A stretch of DNA of 64,000 nucleotides, taken from NCBI GenBank assembly GCA_017408735.1, contig JAFQUB010000002.1, forward strand, positions 25,052 to 89,051, given 5' to 3'. This document shows, piece by piece, positions 62,701 through 64,000 of this stretch (positions are counted from its first letter, which is position 1; every line of letters begins with the position of its first letter). The notes beneath the pieces are model-generated. The model was given only the letters and a program-made list of their open reading frames with translations, was not told the origin of the DNA and ran no database searches. The stretch comes from Lachnospiraceae bacterium. GTDB lineage: Bacteria; Bacillota; Clostridia; Lachnospirales; Lachnospiraceae. A program made the position numbers and the translations under genes.

Positions 62701-64000
62701 AGAATTAAAGCAGCAAAAAGAAGCCATCAAGGAAATTCAGGAAAAAATAAAGGTTTCAAAAAGACAGTTGGATGCTTATTCAGAATCTGCCAACCGAAAG
62801 TTCGGAAGTATTGCTCACGGAAAAACTTTGGTAGAAGAAAAGTATGGCGTATATAAACCATTGGATTTATCCGGTGAACAGCTTACCAGATTTATCGCAG
62901 AATACAAAAATCTGGCACAGGTTCTGGAAAACAACATCAAAGAATCCATGGAAAAAGAAAAACGTTTGGAAAAAGATTTAGCAGGTTTAGAAGCAATCAG
63001 TGAAGATATGTTGCGCATGATAGAATCTGCCGGAATTGTTATGGATGGTGACGAGAAACTCTTAGAAGATGAAACTTCCTTAAAGAAAACATATCAGGAA
63101 CTGCGTACCCTTTACGATAAGATTATGAAAGAAGAATACGAGCGCAGAGAAGCCTTTGAAAAAGATAAAAACCGCTTGAAGGAAACCTTATTAAAAACAG
63201 AAGCCCATGAGCTTGCAAACGAAGTGGATAAACATATCGAAAGTCCGTCCAACGAAGAAGAAGCGGACCTGCTGATTGCCAATATCGAAGATACCATTTC
63301 CTGTATCGAATTGGAAAAATCCAGTGTGGAAAAAGGTATTGTGGATATGGAAAAAATCAAGCGGAATTTCGAGAGCCAGTGTTTACAGACTTGCGTAAAT
63401 ATGAAAGCTGCCTTGGACAGACTTCCTAAATTATCAGGAATCTGGTTAGACGAAAAATTAGTACCAATGATTACCTTAAGTATTCCATACATCAAGGAAG
63501 AAATGTACGAATCTGCCATGTCAAATTACATTGATAACATTATCCAGACCGCAGACAGTTTTACCACAGAGGTAGAACGTGTTAAATACATAAGAAATCA
63601 GTTGGCATGGAAAAAGTTGTTTTCTGTTATTGTAAAAGATATGAACTTAATTAAGTTAAACCTTTACAAGAGAGAGCGTATCAAGGAACAGAGCCGTTAT
63701 TTAAAATACGAAGAAGCTGTAGGAAGTACCGGACAGTCCCAGGGTATTTACATTCAGTTTTTAGTGGCAATTATCCATTACATTACCAGTATGAATTCTG
63801 CCAACGCAGATCCATTAAAACTGAAAAATGTTATATTTATCGATAACCCATTTGGAGCAGCCAAGGACGTCTACATCTGGGAGCCGATTTTCAAACTGCT
63901 AAAAGCCAACAATGTACAGTTAATCGTACCGGCACGAGGTGCAACCCCTGCCATCACCGGAAGATTCGAAGTGAACTATATTTTAGGACAGAAACTAATC
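59693..64000 (+). CDS. jetC: Wadjet defence protein JetC (MukB/SMC-like ATPase), 3' end missing
   Basis: This is the SMC-like motor subunit. The frame is open for 1436 codons from the ATG at 59693 to the window end. The N-terminal head has Walker A LANGGGKSVLM (Gly40-Ser44). A long coiled coil follows, with a hinge-like region near residues 620-760 (about 61.6-62.0 kb). The C-terminal head has a signature-like STGQSQ near 1343 and a Walker B-like VIFIDNPFGAA around Asp1384. After the Walker B Asp there is Asn, not the usual Glu. AAGGAG precedes the start. The stop codon, and presumably jetD (Toprim nuclease), lie beyond the window. Confidence 0.88.
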   Translation, partial: MPHINRIRVNNVKYNFGTQFYDDFVMRFSGKNTIYDLANGGGKSVLMLLLLQNMIPNCTLDEKQPIEKLFRTGSGSNTIHSLIEWKLNADDIKNGYKYMTTGFCARKAKESSLEESEQRENAAIEYFNYVIFYREFNDNDIKNLPLNNGKERITYYGLKNYLKDLEHKDYSLIIKIFERKGEYQQFISNYGIYESEWEIIRGINKTEGHVRTYFETNYKTTRKVVEDLLIEEILQKSYYNTTGEGADFAKLLLDIKNKLVELTKKKNDIANYDRQIEILNSFIARLQSLKGMYHKKGGIEKEFIHAYNTCNKSIGQQKKEKEELLAAREQLLADKKEKEAKIDTAMVQIEQEELKQLDEGVQNTKEILASFEAELENHQSKLLLKENTNDYLEYLEYKKEYEAAKIASEHISQSGSDIEAALQSIVKLWKALADTEQQKLQGDMTALQQQYQEKKSEEDLLREKLQKAESENTFQKSKMHVLQEDGTYQLKRLEALKQKTSLLLYEEVGVKIRELQQKQQEFTENRQNMAQEEKQTEETISGNRLRLNILKEQERHLLLRQEKLAEFQKEYSGYREKIDKLKEFYQESEERRLKEKIYDTFQKNLLDMEVLRQEIIKRKADCKAYEKGQLFADSEEMGKALEIINVGKERAVTGFAYLSRYTKEQQEELLECVPLMPYAIVVLQDYDSVRFDKNLKKLGSAGKVVPIINGKALEKSLTDLYSTEGMDFLLPEKEEFTSEENVSRVLKSAMEDLEENQKKLSALRERIELMKSDISYMEEFESKYLEKSENVKEYEENKITLKDITAETEALQFQQNDLYNKKSQFQEYADRQEAELASLERELKVMEEIQELYSRYSAKEKELASLKEATLQSEVAVKNHTVDLKVLQEETATLKERYQTMEVVLKSMKNTWEKEFQPYDNPQAVILDTSFNSLSMEELEIKFKGLRDSFVAENADIADKKKLAENYKAQMEKSISAIEYRNGNPEELKALYERHEMTKTSLEELKQQKEAIKEIQEKIKVSKRQLDAYSESANRKFGSIAHGKTLVEEKYGVYKPLDLSGEQLTRFIAEYKNLAQVLENNIKESMEKEKRLEKDLAGLEAISEDMLRMIESAGIVMDGDEKLLEDETSLKKTYQELRTLYDKIMKEEYERREAFEKDKNRLKETLLKTEAHELANEVDKHIESPSNEEEADLLIANIEDTISCIELEKSSVEKGIVDMEKIKRNFESQCLQTCVNMKAALDRLPKLSGIWLDEKLVPMITLSIPYIKEEMYESAMSNYIDNIIQTADSFTTEVERVKYIRNQLAWKKLFSVIVKDMNLIKLNLYKRERIKEQSRYLKYEEAVGSTGQSQGIYIQFLVAIIHYITSMNSANADPLKLKNVIFIDNPFGAAKDVYIWEPIFKLLKANNVQLIVPARGATPAITGRFEVNYILGQKLI

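Noticed and set aside
1..64000. CRISPR arrays, rRNA genes, prophage or insertion sequences
   Set aside because: No regularly spaced repeats, rRNA segments, transposase, integrase or phage structural genes were seen in either strand.

Overview
The window is about 37% GC chromosomal DNA from a low-GC Gram-positive anaerobe, most likely a Lachnospiraceae (Clostridium cluster XIVa) member. The evidence is the origin gene order dnaN-dnaA-rpmH-rnpA-yidD-yidC-jag, the later mnmE-mnmG-rsmG-parA-parB-DUF4446 block, strong AGGAGG-type ribosome sites with occasional TTG starts, Lachnospiraceae-typical families (DUF3881, DUF4446), an AgrBD cyclic-peptide system and fibro-slime/LPXTG pili. A likely sigma-D promoter plus a chemoreceptor suggest flagellar motility.

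Layout. 1-5.8 kb: origin. dnaN (cut by the window start) and dnaA run leftwards, oriC lies at about 2.5-3.1 kb, and rpmH-rnpA-yidD-yidC-jag run rightwards. 5.8-13.3 kb: accessory material that separates jag from mnmE, which are usually neighbours. It holds a substrate-binding lipoprotein plus chemoreceptor pair, a leftward two-component/ABC-exporter operon, and mtnN. 13.3-13.9 kb: two GC-rich, oppositely oriented copies of a roughly 220-bp structured element whose helices covary between copies. 13.9-18.0 kb: mnmE, mnmG, rsmG. 18.3-27.5 kb: a hydrolase, a second ABC transporter, an unusual agr-like quorum-sensing locus (agrB, a degenerate ABC-ATPase-like gene, agrA, agrD and a convergent agrC), and a DegS/DegU-like pair. 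27.4-32.2 kb: a long composite hairpin, two perfect parS sites, parAB, DUF4446, an HD-GYP gene, DUF3881 and tRNA-Arg(CCU). 32.3-46.0 kb: a seven-gene sortase pilus operon (fibro-slime tip protein, major pilin, sortase C, MoxR ATPase, DUF58, transglutaminase-like protein, second sortase C). 46-57 kb: an exonuclease, a D,D-carboxypeptidase, a DUF5050-like protein, pheA, trmB, a small ORF, a LytTR regulator, a pullulanase and a hybrid histidine kinase. 57.0-64.0 kb: a small triple-repeat cysteine protein followed by jetA-jetB-jetC of a Wadjet (MukBEF-like) plasmid-defence operon. jetC runs off the window end and jetD would lie beyond.

The genes fall into working groups: replication initiation and segregation (dnaA, dnaN, parABS); tRNA modification (mnmE, mnmG, trmB, rnpA); membrane insertion (yidC, yidD, jag); cell-cell signalling (agr locus); surface pili; and DNA defence (Wadjet). 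The observations most worth following up are the covarying element pair at 13.3-13.9 kb, the pseudo-ABC gene inside the agr locus, the Cys-to-Ser transglutaminase in the pilus operon, and the cysteine-repeat protein next to Wadjet.
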